A DNA stretch of 64,000 nt from Pseudomonas sp. Root562. GTDB taxonomy: Bacteria; Pseudomonadota; Gammaproteobacteria; Pseudomonadales; Pseudomonadaceae. The translations under genes were made by a program, and so were the position numbers. Of this stretch, positions 1 through 8,893 are shown piece by piece. Under the pieces are notes generated by a model that was not told the origin of the DNA, did no database searches, and worked only from the letters and a program-made list of their open reading frames with translations. The stretch lies in the NCBI RefSeq assembly GCF_001427125.1, contig NZ_LMGK01000020.1:299317-363316 (forward strand). The letters run 5' to 3'. Positions within the stretch are counted from its first letter, which is position 1. Every line of letters begins with the position of its first letter.

Positions 1-43
1 GCCTGTCCGTCAAGAACAGGTTGATAACAACAAGGACGACCTC

Positions 44-238
44 ATGCCAACGCAAAATCCGCACCGCATTGTCGGCCTGTGCACTTCAAGCAAGGTGTAC
101 AACGCGCTGACCGAACTCAAGCACCTGGAAGGTCATCGCAGCGCCAAGTTCCTTTCGCTGCTGACGCAAAACCTGGTGCGCAAAGGCCTGCTCAATGAGC
201 AGGAAGTGGTGCACATGCTCGACCAGGTCGTCGATTGA
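44..238 (+). CDS. Small conserved-looking hypothetical protein
   Basis: A 64-residue protein preceded by an AAGGA-type ribosome binding site about 9 bases before the ATG. It has no signal peptide or membrane segment. The middle is basic and the C-terminal third is acidic and looks helical (LLNEQEVVHMLDQV), which would suit a small helical cytoplasmic protein. I do not recognise the family. Codon use matches the neighbouring core genes, which supports it being real. Confidence 0.6.
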   Translation: MPTQNPHRIVGLCTSSKVYNALTELKHLEGHRSAKFLSLLTQNLVRKGLLNEQEVVHMLDQVVD

Positions 239-351
239 GCGACAGCGGGTCAATTGCCCTCACTCGCATCAATGACCACTATCGAAAACGGTGATTGTTC
301 GTAAAAACCTGCGCCACGTAAGGTAGCCCCATAGATTGATGGAGGTTACTT

Positions 352-546
352 ATGATGTCTCAAGTTCAGATCATGTCCGTTATCGGCAGCGCCGTCCCTG
401 CACCGCTCAGAGCGCTGGGCATGCTTGCCTGCTGGTATCTCGTCCAGGATGGCGAACAAATCAGCGGCCCGCTCACCTCACTGCCCGATGCCCAGGCGCT
501 GTCGCAGCAAATCAGTGCTGGCCAGCAAGGCAAGCTCAACGCCTAA
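352..546 (+). CDS. Small hypothetical protein
   Basis: A 64-residue protein starting with two consecutive ATG codons after a clear GGAGG site 7 bases upstream. The N-terminal half is hydrophobic (APLRALGMLACWYLV) and the rest is polar and glutamine-rich. The WYLVQDGEQISGPLTSLPDA stretch resembles small Pseudomonas proteins of unknown role. Its stop codon overlaps by two bases with the stop of the convergent AI-2E family permease. No function can be assigned. Confidence 0.6.
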   Translation: MMSQVQIMSVIGSAVPAPLRALGMLACWYLVQDGEQISGPLTSLPDAQALSQQISAGQQGKLNA

Positions 547-1604
547 GGCAACTGAACCCGCGGCTTGGTCTCGATGAAAATCGCCCAGCTCGACATGAAC
601 AGTGCGGCAATCAACGGCCCGATGACAAAGCCGTTGAGACCGAAGATCGCCAGGCCACCCAAGGTGGAAATCAGGATCATGTAATCGGGCATCTTCGTGT
701 CCTTGCCCACCAGGATCGGTCGCAGCACGTTATCGACCAGGCCGATCACGAACACACCGAACAAGGCCAATGTCACGCCTTGCCAGATCGCCCCGGTAAA
801 CAGGAAAAACGCTGCCACCGGCGCCCAGACAATCCCGGCCCCCACAGCCGGCAACAGCGACAGAAACGCCATCAGCACTGCCCAGATCAAGACACTGGGA
901 ATATCCAGAAACCAGAAGATCAAACCGCCCAACGCGCCCTGCGTGATCGCCACCACCAGATTGCCCTTCACGGTCGCCCGCACCACGCGGTTGAACTTGA
1001 GTTGCAAACGGCGCTTCTGGGTTTCCTCCAGCGGTACGGCCATGCGCACCTTGCGCGCAAGTTCGGCACCGTCACGCAAGAAGAAAAACAGCAGGTACAG
1101 CATGATGAAAAAGCTGACGATGAACTCGAACGTGCCCTGACCAAAACTGAACACCTGGGTAGCAACGAATTCATTGCCGGACATGGCGCTCTTGATGATT
1201 TTTTCCCGCAGCCCATTCAGTTCGCCCATTCCGAAACGGTCGAGCAAATGCTGGAAGTAGGCCGGCAGGCTGTGTTTGAACTGCGTCACGTAGCCGGCTA
1301 TGTCCAGTTCACCACTCTCGATCTTCTGGTAGACCGCTGTTCCTTCCTGCACCAGAAAGATGCTCAGGACAATCACCGGCAGGATCGCGATCAACAAACA
1401 GATGCTCAAGGTGAGCATGGAGGTGAGGTTGCGCTGCCAGCCGAATTTCAATTGCAGCCTTCGCTGTAGAGGGGCGAACAGAATCCCGAGGATCACCGCC
1501 CAGAATACGGCACCGTAAAACGGCAACAATATCCAGATGAAAGCAACGCTTACCAGTGCCAGCAGGATCGTCAACGACCTGTCTTTAAGTGTTTCTTCGT
1601 TCAT
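543..1604 (-). CDS. AI-2E family transporter (PerM/YdiK-like permease)
   Basis: A 353-residue integral membrane protein of the AI-2E exporter/permease family. Hydrophobic segments near residues 10-45, 60-85 and 140-170, plus a cluster of C-terminal helices, fit the usual eight-helix topology. The motif region PAVGAGIVWAPVA and the C-terminal DNVLRPILVGKDTKMPD stretch are typical of the family (the R-P-x-L-x-G motif). An upstream in-frame codon would add 32 polar residues, so I chose the ATG of MNEETLKDRS, which gives a normal family length. The substrate of most members is unknown, so the AI-2 name should not be taken as function. Confidence 0.88.
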   Translation of the reverse strand: MNEETLKDRSLTILLALVSVAFIWILLPFYGAVFWAVILGILFAPLQRRLQLKFGWQRNLTSMLTLSICLLIAILPVIVLSIFLVQEGTAVYQKIESGELDIAGYVTQFKHSLPAYFQHLLDRFGMGELNGLREKIIKSAMSGNEFVATQVFSFGQGTFEFIVSFFIMLYLLFFFLRDGAELARKVRMAVPLEETQKRRLQLKFNRVVRATVKGNLVVAITQGALGGLIFWFLDIPSVLIWAVLMAFLSLLPAVGAGIVWAPVAAFFLFTGAIWQGVTLALFGVFVIGLVDNVLRPILVGKDTKMPDYMILISTLGGLAIFGLNGFVIGPLIAALFMSSWAIFIETKPRVQLP

Positions 1605-1766
1605 GTCCGATCCATGCCAGTCTGCCTGAACGCGAAAGTACGTCCTGTTCCTTAGGCCGCCACGGCTCGCACGAGTGCCATCCGTTTGTGAATAAAGCAT
1701 AGATCCAGATCAATAAACCCTCGGAGCAAAGCGTTTACCCTGCTCGGCTTTTGCGATCGACTCACC

Positions 1767-3086
1767 ATGAACCTCATTGCTCCGGAACTGCTCGCCCCCG
1801 CCGGCACCCTGAAAAACATGCGTTATGCGTTCGCCTACGGCGCCGATGCGGTGTATGCCGGTCAGCCGCGCTACAGTCTGCGGGTGCGCAACAACGAATT
1901 CGATCATGCCCATCTGGCCCTCGGCATTCGCGAGGCGCAGGCGCTGGGCAAACGTTTCTATGTAGTGGTCAACATCGCGCCGCACAACGCCAAGCTAAAG
2001 ACCTTCCTCAAGGACCTGGCGCCCATCATCGCCATGGCGCCCGACGCGCTGATCATGTCCGATCCCGGCCTGATCATGCTGGTGCGCCGACACTATCCGC
2101 AGATGCCGATTCACCTTTCAGTGCAGGCCAACACCGTGAATTGGGCCAGTGTCGAGTTCTGGCAACAACAGGGCTTGAGCCGGATCATTTTGTCGCGGGA
2201 GTTGTCGCTGGAAGAAATCGAGGAAATTCGTCAGCAGGTCCCGGCCATGGAGCTGGAGGTATTTGTGCATGGTGCGTTGTGTATGGCCTATTCCGGGCGC
2301 TGCCTGCTGTCGGGCTACATGAACAAACGCGACGCCAACCAAGGCAGCTGCACCAACGCTTGCCGCTGGAAATACGCTGCGCAACCGGCCACCGAGAACC
2401 TGCTGGGAGAGATCGTCCAGACGTTCGAGCCGGAACCGACCCTGGGCATCGGCGCGCCCACCGACCAGGTGTTCCTGTTACAGGAAGCCAACCGTCCGGC
2501 CGAAGAGATGCCGGCCTTCGAGGATGAACACGGCACCTACATCATGAACGCCAAGGATCTGCGCGCGGTGCAGCATGTCGAGCGCCTGACGCGGATGGGG
2601 GTGCACTCACTGAAAATCGAAGGCCGGACCAAATCGCATTTCTATTGCGCACGCACCACTCAGGTTTACCGCCGGGCAATCGACGATGCGGTGGCTGGCC
2701 GGACGTTCGACCGCAGCCTGATGGCAGATCTGGAATCCCTCGCCCAGCGCGGTTACACCGAGGGCTTCCTGCGGCGCCATGTGCACGACGAATACCAGAA
2801 CTACCAGAACGGCAGTTCGGTATCAGAGCGACAACAGTTCGTCGGCGAACTGACAGGCGAACGTCAGGGGCGTTTGGCGCAAGTAAAGGTGAAAAACCGT
2901 TTTGCCTTGGGCGACCACATGGAACTGATGACGCCCAAGGGCAACTTCCACTTCGATCTGCACCAGCTGCAGAACATGCAAGGCGAGCCCATCAAAGTGG
3001 CACCGGGCGACGGACACACGGTGTATTTGCCGATTCCGGATGCGGTGGATCTGAATTTCGGGCTGCTGATGCGGGATTTGTCGTAA
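1767..3086 (+). CDS. trhP: Peptidase U32-type tRNA hydroxylation protein TrhP (YegQ)
   Basis: A 439-residue protein of the U32 family whose E. coli member YegQ/TrhP takes part in forming 5-hydroxyuridine at the tRNA wobble position. The N-terminus (MNLIAPELLAPAGTLKNMRYAFAYGADAVYAG) is the family signature. The Cys-rich segment around residues 170-210 (HGALCMAYSGRCLLSGY, then SCTNACRWKY) carries the four conserved cysteines thought to bind an Fe-S cluster or prephenate-derived cofactor chemistry. The C-terminal small domain is present, so the gene appears intact. It stands alone, and the convergent LysR gene ends 15 bases downstream. Confidence 0.9.
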   Translation: MNLIAPELLAPAGTLKNMRYAFAYGADAVYAGQPRYSLRVRNNEFDHAHLALGIREAQALGKRFYVVVNIAPHNAKLKTFLKDLAPIIAMAPDALIMSDPGLIMLVRRHYPQMPIHLSVQANTVNWASVEFWQQQGLSRIILSRELSLEEIEEIRQQVPAMELEVFVHGALCMAYSGRCLLSGYMNKRDANQGSCTNACRWKYAAQPATENLLGEIVQTFEPEPTLGIGAPTDQVFLLQEANRPAEEMPAFEDEHGTYIMNAKDLRAVQHVERLTRMGVHSLKIEGRTKSHFYCARTTQVYRRAIDDAVAGRTFDRSLMADLESLAQRGYTEGFLRRHVHDEYQNYQNGSSVSERQQFVGELTGERQGRLAQVKVKNRFALGDHMELMTPKGNFHFDLHQLQNMQGEPIKVAPGDGHTVYLPIPDAVDLNFGLLMRDLS

Positions 3087-3101
3087 CCCTCCTATAGAGC
3101 G

Positions 3102-3965
3102 TCAGGCGAACTCTTCGCGCAACATCGCCACAAACGCCTCACGCGCCGGGTGCACCCCGGCGTTTTCATGCCAATAAAACAGGTTTTCAATGGCCGTCAG
3201 TTCAGCAAACTCATAGCCCACGCAACCCGCGCCCTTGGCGTATTGATCGAACACGCCCTTGGGCACCAATGCCACGCCTGCCCCGGCACTCACACAGCCG
3301 ACGATTGCGCCGTAACTGGCCAGACTGACAATCGGCAACGCCATGCCCTGGCGCAACAACCAATGCTCCAGCGCCGCTCGGTACGGACAACCTTGAGGCC
3401 ACATGAACACGGTCTTGTCCTGCAGATCCGCCATGTCGTGCACCGGCCCAAGCGACGTCGAGGCGATCAGCAACAGGTCTTCGCGGTACATTGGCGTACG
3501 CTTGAGATGCGAGCGCTCGACATCCACCGCGACGATTGCGCCGTCAAGTCGATGGCTCAACGTGTCATCGAGCAACTGCCCCCAACTGCCCGTGGTCAAT
3601 TCCAATGCTACCGCTGGATAGCGCTTGTGAAACTTGGCCAGCAAGCGCGGCAAGCGTCCGGTAGCGGAAGACTCGATGGCGCCAATGCGCAATGGCCCGG
3701 ACGGCTCAGCCATCGGGTCCACCGCACGCTTGGCTTCAGCGGTCAGGGCCAGAATCCTCGAGGCGTAGGCCAGAAAGGTCTGGCCAGACGGGCTGATCCG
3801 CAAACCACGCCCTTCACGCAGAAACAGCGCCACACCCAACTCCGCTTCCAGCGACTTGATGCGCGCCGTGATATTCGACGGCACGCAATGCAACAGCTCG
3901 GCGGCACGGGCAATACTGCCAACCTCGGCCACGGTCTTGAACATGCGAATCTGCGCCAGCTCCAT
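3102..3965 (-). CDS. LysR family transcriptional regulator
   Basis: A 287-residue LysR-type regulator. The N-terminal winged helix-turn-helix (residues 1-60, AAELLHCVPSNITARIKSLEAELGVALFLREGRG) is followed by the periplasmic-binding-like effector domain (residues 88-285). It is divergent from the EamA exporter gene, with about 95 bases between the starts, so that exporter is the most likely target. The effector is unknown. The G-V-S-A-G-A-G-V-A-L-V-P stretch near residue 225 is the usual effector-domain hallmark. Confidence 0.9.
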   Translation of the reverse strand: MELAQIRMFKTVAEVGSIARAAELLHCVPSNITARIKSLEAELGVALFLREGRGLRISPSGQTFLAYASRILALTAEAKRAVDPMAEPSGPLRIGAIESSATGRLPRLLAKFHKRYPAVALELTTGSWGQLLDDTLSHRLDGAIVAVDVERSHLKRTPMYREDLLLIASTSLGPVHDMADLQDKTVFMWPQGCPYRAALEHWLLRQGMALPIVSLASYGAIVGCVSAGAGVALVPKGVFDQYAKGAGCVGYEFAELTAIENLFYWHENAGVHPAREAFVAMLREEFA

Positions 3966-4060
3966 ACATCACCCAAAGTGAATAGATAGCGCAGTATAAG
4001 TCAGTTGTGATGAACGATAAGGATTCCGATACTCGGCGCATATTCCACCGGTGCCCGACC

Positions 4061-4960
4061 ATGAATCCTCTGACCCCCTCCCCCCTGAAAATCATCCTGA
4101 CCATGCTGTTCGTTGTCGCCTGCTGGGGATACTCCCCGAGCGGCATCCACATCGGATTGCTGGCCTACGACCCTGTGCATCTGGCGTTGCTGCGCTTTCT
4201 GATCGCTTCAGTGTTCATGGCCGCGGTCGCGCTGTTGCGCGGCATTCATCTGCCGAGACTCCGAGATCTGCCACTGCTGTTCGGGCTGGGTTTGTTTGCG
4301 GTGAGCCTGCATCACGTGGCGATCAATTTGGGCCAACAGGGCGTCAGCGCCGGCGCATCGAGTGTGCTGGCACAGACGACGCCGCTGTTCAGCACCTTGC
4401 TGGCGCGCTTCGTATTCAAGGATCGGGTTAGCGTCTGGCGCTGGGGGTGCGTCGTCCTCGGATTGGTCGGTGTGATGATTGTCGTGGCAGGTGATCACGG
4501 CTTCGGCAGCATCGACGCCCATGGCTTGTTGATTCTGCTCTCGGCATTGTCGTGGAGTGTCTACTTCGCGATGCAAAAGCATCACACCGGGCGTTACGAC
4601 GGCCTGACGCTGGTTTGCTACACGGTCTGGTCCGGTACTGCGCTGCTGTTGGTGTTCCTGCCGGGGCTGGCGGATCAGGTGATGAATGCGCCGCTGCGGG
4701 TACAGTTCGCGGTGTTTGCCCTGGGGATTTTTCCGAGTGCGCTGGCGTATCTGGCATGGGCCTACGTGCTGGCGCACGTGGATCTGAGCCGGGCAACGAT
4801 GACCCTGTATCTGGTGCCGCCGATGGCGATGTTGATCGCTTCTTTTACCCTCGGTGAAAGGCCGACGCTGATGGTTGGAGTGGGTGCGGTGGTGGTGTTG
4901 ATCAGTGTGTTGGCGTTAAACCTGGAGCGGCGCCCAATGCCTCGGGCGGCGAGCGCCTGA
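4061..4960 (+). CDS. EamA (DMT superfamily) membrane exporter
   Basis: A 299-residue, ten-helix drug/metabolite transporter with two EamA repeats (about residues 12-140 and 150-285). The helix-2 region WGYSPSGIHIGLL and the R-F-L motif after helix 2 fit the family. Longer in-frame starts exist 54 bases upstream but lack a good ribosome site and add polar residues, so I use the ATG of MNPLTPSPLK. It is divergent from a LysR regulator. Substrate is unknown; amino acids or small metabolites are common for the family. Confidence 0.85.
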   Translation: MNPLTPSPLKIILTMLFVVACWGYSPSGIHIGLLAYDPVHLALLRFLIASVFMAAVALLRGIHLPRLRDLPLLFGLGLFAVSLHHVAINLGQQGVSAGASSVLAQTTPLFSTLLARFVFKDRVSVWRWGCVVLGLVGVMIVVAGDHGFGSIDAHGLLILLSALSWSVYFAMQKHHTGRYDGLTLVCYTVWSGTALLLVFLPGLADQVMNAPLRVQFAVFALGIFPSALAYLAWAYVLAHVDLSRATMTLYLVPPMAMLIASFTLGERPTLMVGVGAVVVLISVLALNLERRPMPRAASA

Positions 4961-4990
4961 TCATGAAGACAGGTTGAAAAATTGGGCCTC

Positions 4991-5054
4991 TTCGCGGGCA
5001 AGCCTCGCTCCTACGGATCAATTCGATACCGTAGGAGCGAGGCTTGCCCGCGAA
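4991..5054. repeat. REP doublet (REPIN-like inverted repeat)
   Basis: Two perfect 26-base inverted copies (4991-5016 and 5029-5054) of the Pseudomonas REP core around CTCCTAC / GTAGGAGCGAGGCTTGCCCGC, separated by 12 bases. The element lies between the convergent EamA and FCD-regulator genes, where it could also act as a bidirectional transcription barrier. These elements are normally mobilised in trans by RAYT transposases; none is in this window. Confidence 0.9.
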
Positions 5055-5080
5055 CGGCGATAACGCAATATCAGCAACCA

Positions 5081-5791
5081 TCAACTGGGTGAAAACCGGT
5101 CCCGGCTGTTGGTCAAATGCAACCACATTGCCGCCCGTGCCGCATCCGGGTCCTGGCGCTTGATGGCGTTGAGAATCGCCTCGTGCTCAAGATTGGCCAA
5201 CTGTCCAAGTTTGCTCAAGTCCACGGCGCCACGCTCGGCTGCGTTGACCCGGGTTCGCGGGATCATCGCGCTGCCCAGGTGCTGCATGATTTCACTGAAA
5301 CACACGTTGCCGGTGGCTTCGGCAATCAGTAGATGAAAGCGTCGGTCGGCCTCGACGCAACTGTCATTGTTGGCCAGCAGGTTCTGGTAATCGTCGAGCG
5401 CTTCGCGCATCTGCGTCAGTTGCTGATCGGTTCGACGCGTCGCCGCCAGCGCTGCTGCCTGGGTTTCCAGGCCCATGCGCAACTCGAGGATGCTGCGCAC
5501 TCCCAGCGCGGTATCCACGTTCAGCCGCAACCCCTGCTCCGGCGCCCGCTCCAGTACAAACGTGCCGATGCCGTGACGGGTTTCCACCAACCCTGAAGCC
5601 TGCAACTTCGAGATCGCCTCGCGCACCACCGTACGACTGACACCATGCTCCTGAACGATCGAGTTCTCCGACGGCAGCTTGTCACCGGGCAGCATTTGCC
5701 CGAGCAGGATGCTCTGGGTCAGCTTGGCCACCAGGTCGTGGGCCAGGTTGTGGCTGCGCTTGCGGGCAGGTGCATCGAGATCTTCTTGCAT
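5081..5791 (-). CDS. GntR/FadR-type (FCD) regulator of the glucarate module
   Basis: A 236-residue FadR-subfamily GntR regulator. The winged helix at residues 12-80 (LPSENSIVQEHGVSRTVVREAISKLQASGLVETRHGIGTFV) is textbook, and the all-helical FCD ligand domain follows (about residues 95-225). Conserved acidic/His metal-ligand positions are visible (DRRFHLLIAEATGN, and NLEHEAILNAI). It is divergent from gudP-gudD, so it most likely represses glucarate/galactarate uptake and dehydration and is released by the acid sugar or a product. Direct evidence for the inducer is absent. Confidence 0.88.
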   Translation of the reverse strand: MQEDLDAPARKRSHNLAHDLVAKLTQSILLGQMLPGDKLPSENSIVQEHGVSRTVVREAISKLQASGLVETRHGIGTFVLERAPEQGLRLNVDTALGVRSILELRMGLETQAAALAATRRTDQQLTQMREALDDYQNLLANNDSCVEADRRFHLLIAEATGNVCFSEIMQHLGSAMIPRTRVNAAERGAVDLSKLGQLANLEHEAILNAIKRQDPDAARAAMWLHLTNSRDRFSPS

Positions 5792-5866
5792 GGGCGCGTC
5801 CGAATGACATGGCTATCGAATCGTAGCACCGAGCGTTGCGGGAATCGTCAGAAAAATCGCACCAAC

Positions 5867-6011
5867 TTGTATGACAACACTCAACAAATCCTGAATCCAC
5901 CAACAAAATTACGCCTAACCTGACCTCGAATCCTTCATCAAATATCCAACTGGCAGCGGTTTTTATTGGGCAAAACGGGTTGCAAGGCAAAAAAATGTAG
6001 TTGTATGATGT
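5867..6011. promoter_or_regulatory. Divergent regulatory region with two TTGTATGA sites
   Basis: The 280-base gap between the FCD regulator and gudP contains TTGTATGACAA (5867-5877), a small palindrome with TTGT/ACAA half-sites, and a related TTGTATGATGT (6001-6011) 60 bases before the gudP start. Paired, similar short sites in a divergent GntR promoter are what an autoregulated FCD repressor would use. The assignment is inference from position and symmetry. Confidence 0.45.
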
Positions 6012-6070
6012 CTATCAACAACGCAACACCGTCACACCCCGCATAAAAATAACGAGTGGGAGAAAACACA

Positions 6071-7417
6071 GTGAATACATCCATCTCCGGGATGAACGAC
6101 GACGCCAATTGCGTGCTGAAGTCCGCCATCTCCAAAGTCAAACGCCACGTTTTGCCGCTGTTCGTCATCATGTTCATCGTCAATTACATTGACCGAGTGA
6201 ACATCGGCTTTGTCCGCGCCCACATGGAACACGACCTGGGCATCGGCGCTGCCGCCTACGGGCTTGGGGCCGGGCTGTTCTTCATCGGCTACGCACTGTT
6301 CGAAGTGCCGTCCAATATCCTTCTGCAAAAAGTCGGCGCACGAATCTGGCTGACCCGCATCATGTTGACCTGGGGCCTGGTCGCCGCGGGCATGGCGTTC
6401 ATCCAGAATGAAACCCACTTCTACATACTGCGATTTCTGTTGGGCGTGGCCGAAGCCGGATTCTTTCCCGGGGTGATCTACTACTTCACCCGCTGGTTGC
6501 CCGGCGTGGAACGCGGAAAGGCAATTGCGATTTTCCTCAGCGGCTCGGCGATTGCCTCGCTGATCTCCGGCCCGTTGTCCGGATTGCTCCTGCAAATCAG
6601 TGGCCTGGGCATGCATGGCTGGCAATGGATGTACTTCATCGAGGGCATGTTCTCGGTGGGTTTGTGCGCCTTTGTCTGGTTCTGGCTGGACTCCAAACCC
6701 CACGACGCCAAATGGCTGACCCGCGACGAACAGGACGCGCTGGTAAAAGCCATCGACGATGAACAACTGGCCCGCGAAGCCGCGACGCCGGTCAAGCCGT
6801 CGCTGGGCAAACTGCTCAAGGACCGGCAGATCATCCTGTTCTGTGTGATTTATTTCTTCATCCAGCTGACCATCTATGCCGCGACCTTCTGGCTGCCGAG
6901 CATCATCAAGAAAATGGGCGACCTCAGTGACTTCCAGGTCGGGATGTTCAATTCGATTCCATGGCTGCTGTCGATCATCGGCATGTACGCCTTCGCTTCG
7001 TTGTCAGCCAAATGGAAGCACCAGCAAGCCTGGGTCGCGACCGCGTTGCTGATCGCCGCCGCGGGCATGTTCATGTCCACCACCGGCGGGCCGATCTTCG
7101 CGTTCGTGGCGATCTGCTTTGCCGCGCTGGGTTTCAAATCGGCGTCGTCGCTGTTCTGGCCGATTCCCCAGGCCTATCTGGATGCGCGCATCGCTGCGGG
7201 CGTCATCGCGCTGATCAACTCGGTGGGCAATCTCGGCGGCTTCGTCGCGCCAACCACTTTTGGCCTGCTCGAAGAGCGCACCGGTTCGATCCAGGGCGGG
7301 CTGTACGGCCTGGCCGCCACCTCGATCATCGCCGCAATCATCGTCTTCGCTGCACGCAACAAACCCAAATCCGCGCCCGCCACCGCATCGGCTGAAGCCG
7401 CGCCACGTCACGCTTGA
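6071..7417 (+). CDS. gudP: MFS glucarate/galactarate-type transporter
   Basis: A 448-residue, 12-helix major facilitator of the anion:cation symporter (ACS) family. The segment FIVNYIDRVNIGFVRAHM in helix 1 and the loop-2/3 motif region (SNILLQKVGARIWLTRIM) are typical of phthalate/glucarate permeases. A GTG at this position has GGGAG 8 bases upstream. An earlier GTG overlaps that Shine-Dalgarno, and an ATG lies 21 bases later, so the exact start is uncertain. It lies 12 bases upstream of glucarate dehydratase in the same direction, which gives the substrate its name. Confidence 0.85.
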   Translation: MNTSISGMNDDANCVLKSAISKVKRHVLPLFVIMFIVNYIDRVNIGFVRAHMEHDLGIGAAAYGLGAGLFFIGYALFEVPSNILLQKVGARIWLTRIMLTWGLVAAGMAFIQNETHFYILRFLLGVAEAGFFPGVIYYFTRWLPGVERGKAIAIFLSGSAIASLISGPLSGLLLQISGLGMHGWQWMYFIEGMFSVGLCAFVWFWLDSKPHDAKWLTRDEQDALVKAIDDEQLAREAATPVKPSLGKLLKDRQIILFCVIYFFIQLTIYAATFWLPSIIKKMGDLSDFQVGMFNSIPWLLSIIGMYAFASLSAKWKHQQAWVATALLIAAAGMFMSTTGGPIFAFVAICFAALGFKSASSLFWPIPQAYLDARIAAGVIALINSVGNLGGFVAPTTFGLLEERTGSIQGGLYGLAATSIIAAIIVFAARNKPKSAPATASAEAAPRHA

Positions 7418-7429
7418 AAGGATAAGAAA

Positions 7430-8773
7430 ATGAGCGAGCAAAACACTGCCAAAGCACCGATCATCACCAGCATGCAGATCGTTCCCGTGGCCGGACATGA
7501 CGGCATGCTGCTCAACCTGAGCGGCGCCCACGGCCCGTTTTTCACCCGCAACATTGTCATCCTCAAGGACAACGCCGGCCACACCGGTGTCGGTGAAGTG
7601 CCGGGCGGCGAGCGCATTCGCCAAACCCTCGAAGACGCCCGCAGCCTGGTGGTCGGCAGTCCGATCGGCACGTATCAGAAGATCCTCAATCAAGTGCGCC
7701 AAACCTTCGCCGACCGCGATGCCGGTGGCCGCGGCTTGCAGACGTTCGACCTGCGCATCACCATTCACGCCGTCACCGGCCTCGAAGCCGCGCTGCTCGA
7801 CTTGCTCGGCCAGCACCTCGATGTGCCAGTCGCCGCGCTGCTCGGTGAAGGCCAGCAGCGTGATGAAGTGAAGATGCTCGGTTATCTGTTTTACGTCGGT
7901 GATCGCAATGAAACCGACCTCGCCTACCGCAGTGAACCAGAGGCCGACAACGACTGGTTCCGCGTGCGTCACGAGAAAGCCATGAGCGCCGACGCGGTGG
8001 TGCGCCTGGCTGAAGCGGCCCATGCCAAATATGGCTTCAAGGACTTCAAGCTCAAGGGCGGCGTGCTCAGTGGCGACGCCGAGATCGAAGCCGTCACTGC
8101 ACTGGCTGAGCGTTTTCCCGATGCACGTATCACCCTCGATCCGAATGGCGCCTGGTCCTTGAAGGAAGCGATCCGGTTGTGCCGTGATCAGCACGACGTT
8201 CTGGCCTACGCCGAAGACCCGTGCGGGGCGGAAAACGGTTACTCGGGCCGCGAAGTCATGGCCGAATTCCGCCGCGCCACGGGGCTGAAAACCGCGACCA
8301 ACATGATCGCCACCGACTGGCGGGAAATGGGTCATGCGATCCAGCTGCAATCGGTCGACATTCCGCTGGCCGATCCGCATTTCTGGACCATGCAGGGTTC
8401 AGTCCGCGTCGCCCAGATGTGCCACGAATGGGGCCTGACCTGGGGTTCGCACTCCAACAACCACTTCGACATCTCCCTGGCGATGTTCACCCACGTCGCG
8501 GCCGCCGCACCGGGTGAGATCACCGCCATCGACACCCACTGGATCTGGCAGGACGGCCAGCGCCTGACCAAGGCGCCGTTGCAGATTGTCGACGGTTGCG
8601 TACAGGTGCCGAAGAAACCGGGGCTGGGGGTCGAACTGGACATGGACCAAGTTGCCAAAGCCCATGAACTGTACAAAGGCATGGGACTGGGCGCGCGGGA
8701 TGACAGCGTGGCGATGCAGTTTTTGATTCCGGGATGGACGTTCGACAACAAGCGGCCGTGCCTGGTGCGTTGA
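7430..8773 (+). CDS. gudD: Glucarate dehydratase
   Basis: A 447-residue enolase-superfamily enzyme of the glucarate dehydratase group, converting D-glucarate (often also L-idarate) to 5-keto-4-deoxyglucarate. The KxK base motif is in FKDFKLKGGV (about residues 203-211). Metal ligands fall in ITLDPNGAW, YAEDPCG and KTATNMIATDW. The His-Asp dyad is in WGSHSNNHFD. Length equals the E. coli enzyme. It has a good AAGGAT ribosome site and forms an operon with gudP. Downstream 5-KDG-processing genes are not in this window. Confidence 0.93.
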   Translation: MSEQNTAKAPIITSMQIVPVAGHDGMLLNLSGAHGPFFTRNIVILKDNAGHTGVGEVPGGERIRQTLEDARSLVVGSPIGTYQKILNQVRQTFADRDAGGRGLQTFDLRITIHAVTGLEAALLDLLGQHLDVPVAALLGEGQQRDEVKMLGYLFYVGDRNETDLAYRSEPEADNDWFRVRHEKAMSADAVVRLAEAAHAKYGFKDFKLKGGVLSGDAEIEAVTALAERFPDARITLDPNGAWSLKEAIRLCRDQHDVLAYAEDPCGAENGYSGREVMAEFRRATGLKTATNMIATDWREMGHAIQLQSVDIPLADPHFWTMQGSVRVAQMCHEWGLTWGSHSNNHFDISLAMFTHVAAAAPGEITAIDTHWIWQDGQRLTKAPLQIVDGCVQVPKKPGLGVELDMDQVAKAHELYKGMGLGARDDSVAMQFLIPGWTFDNKRPCLVR

Positions 8774-8800
8774 GTCGACGGTAGCGCGCTCATTGGCAGT

Positions 8801-8831
8801 AAACCCGAGCTGCTGTTGGCAGCCCGGGTTT
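8801..8831 (+). terminator. Rho-independent-like terminator after gudD
   Basis: A 13-base stem with one mismatch (AAACCCGAGCTGC / GCAGCCCGGGTTT) around a 5-base loop, 27 bases after the gudD stop. The 3' arm ends in only three T residues, so strength is moderate. Confidence 0.7.
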
Positions 8832-8893
8832 AATGAACGGGGTCTTCCCCCCTAGAATGGCGCACACCTGAATCAACAACGGACAACATCAAC

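Noticed and set aside
336..1469. 377-codon open frame antisense to the AI-2E family gene
   Set aside because: Composition (His/Gln/Arg-rich, no domain) is typical of a shadow frame opposite a GC-rich gene; the opposite strand has a clear membrane protein family.
7004..8380. 458-codon open frame antisense to gudP/gudD
   Set aside because: It lies entirely opposite two recognised genes and shows no motif or ribosome site.
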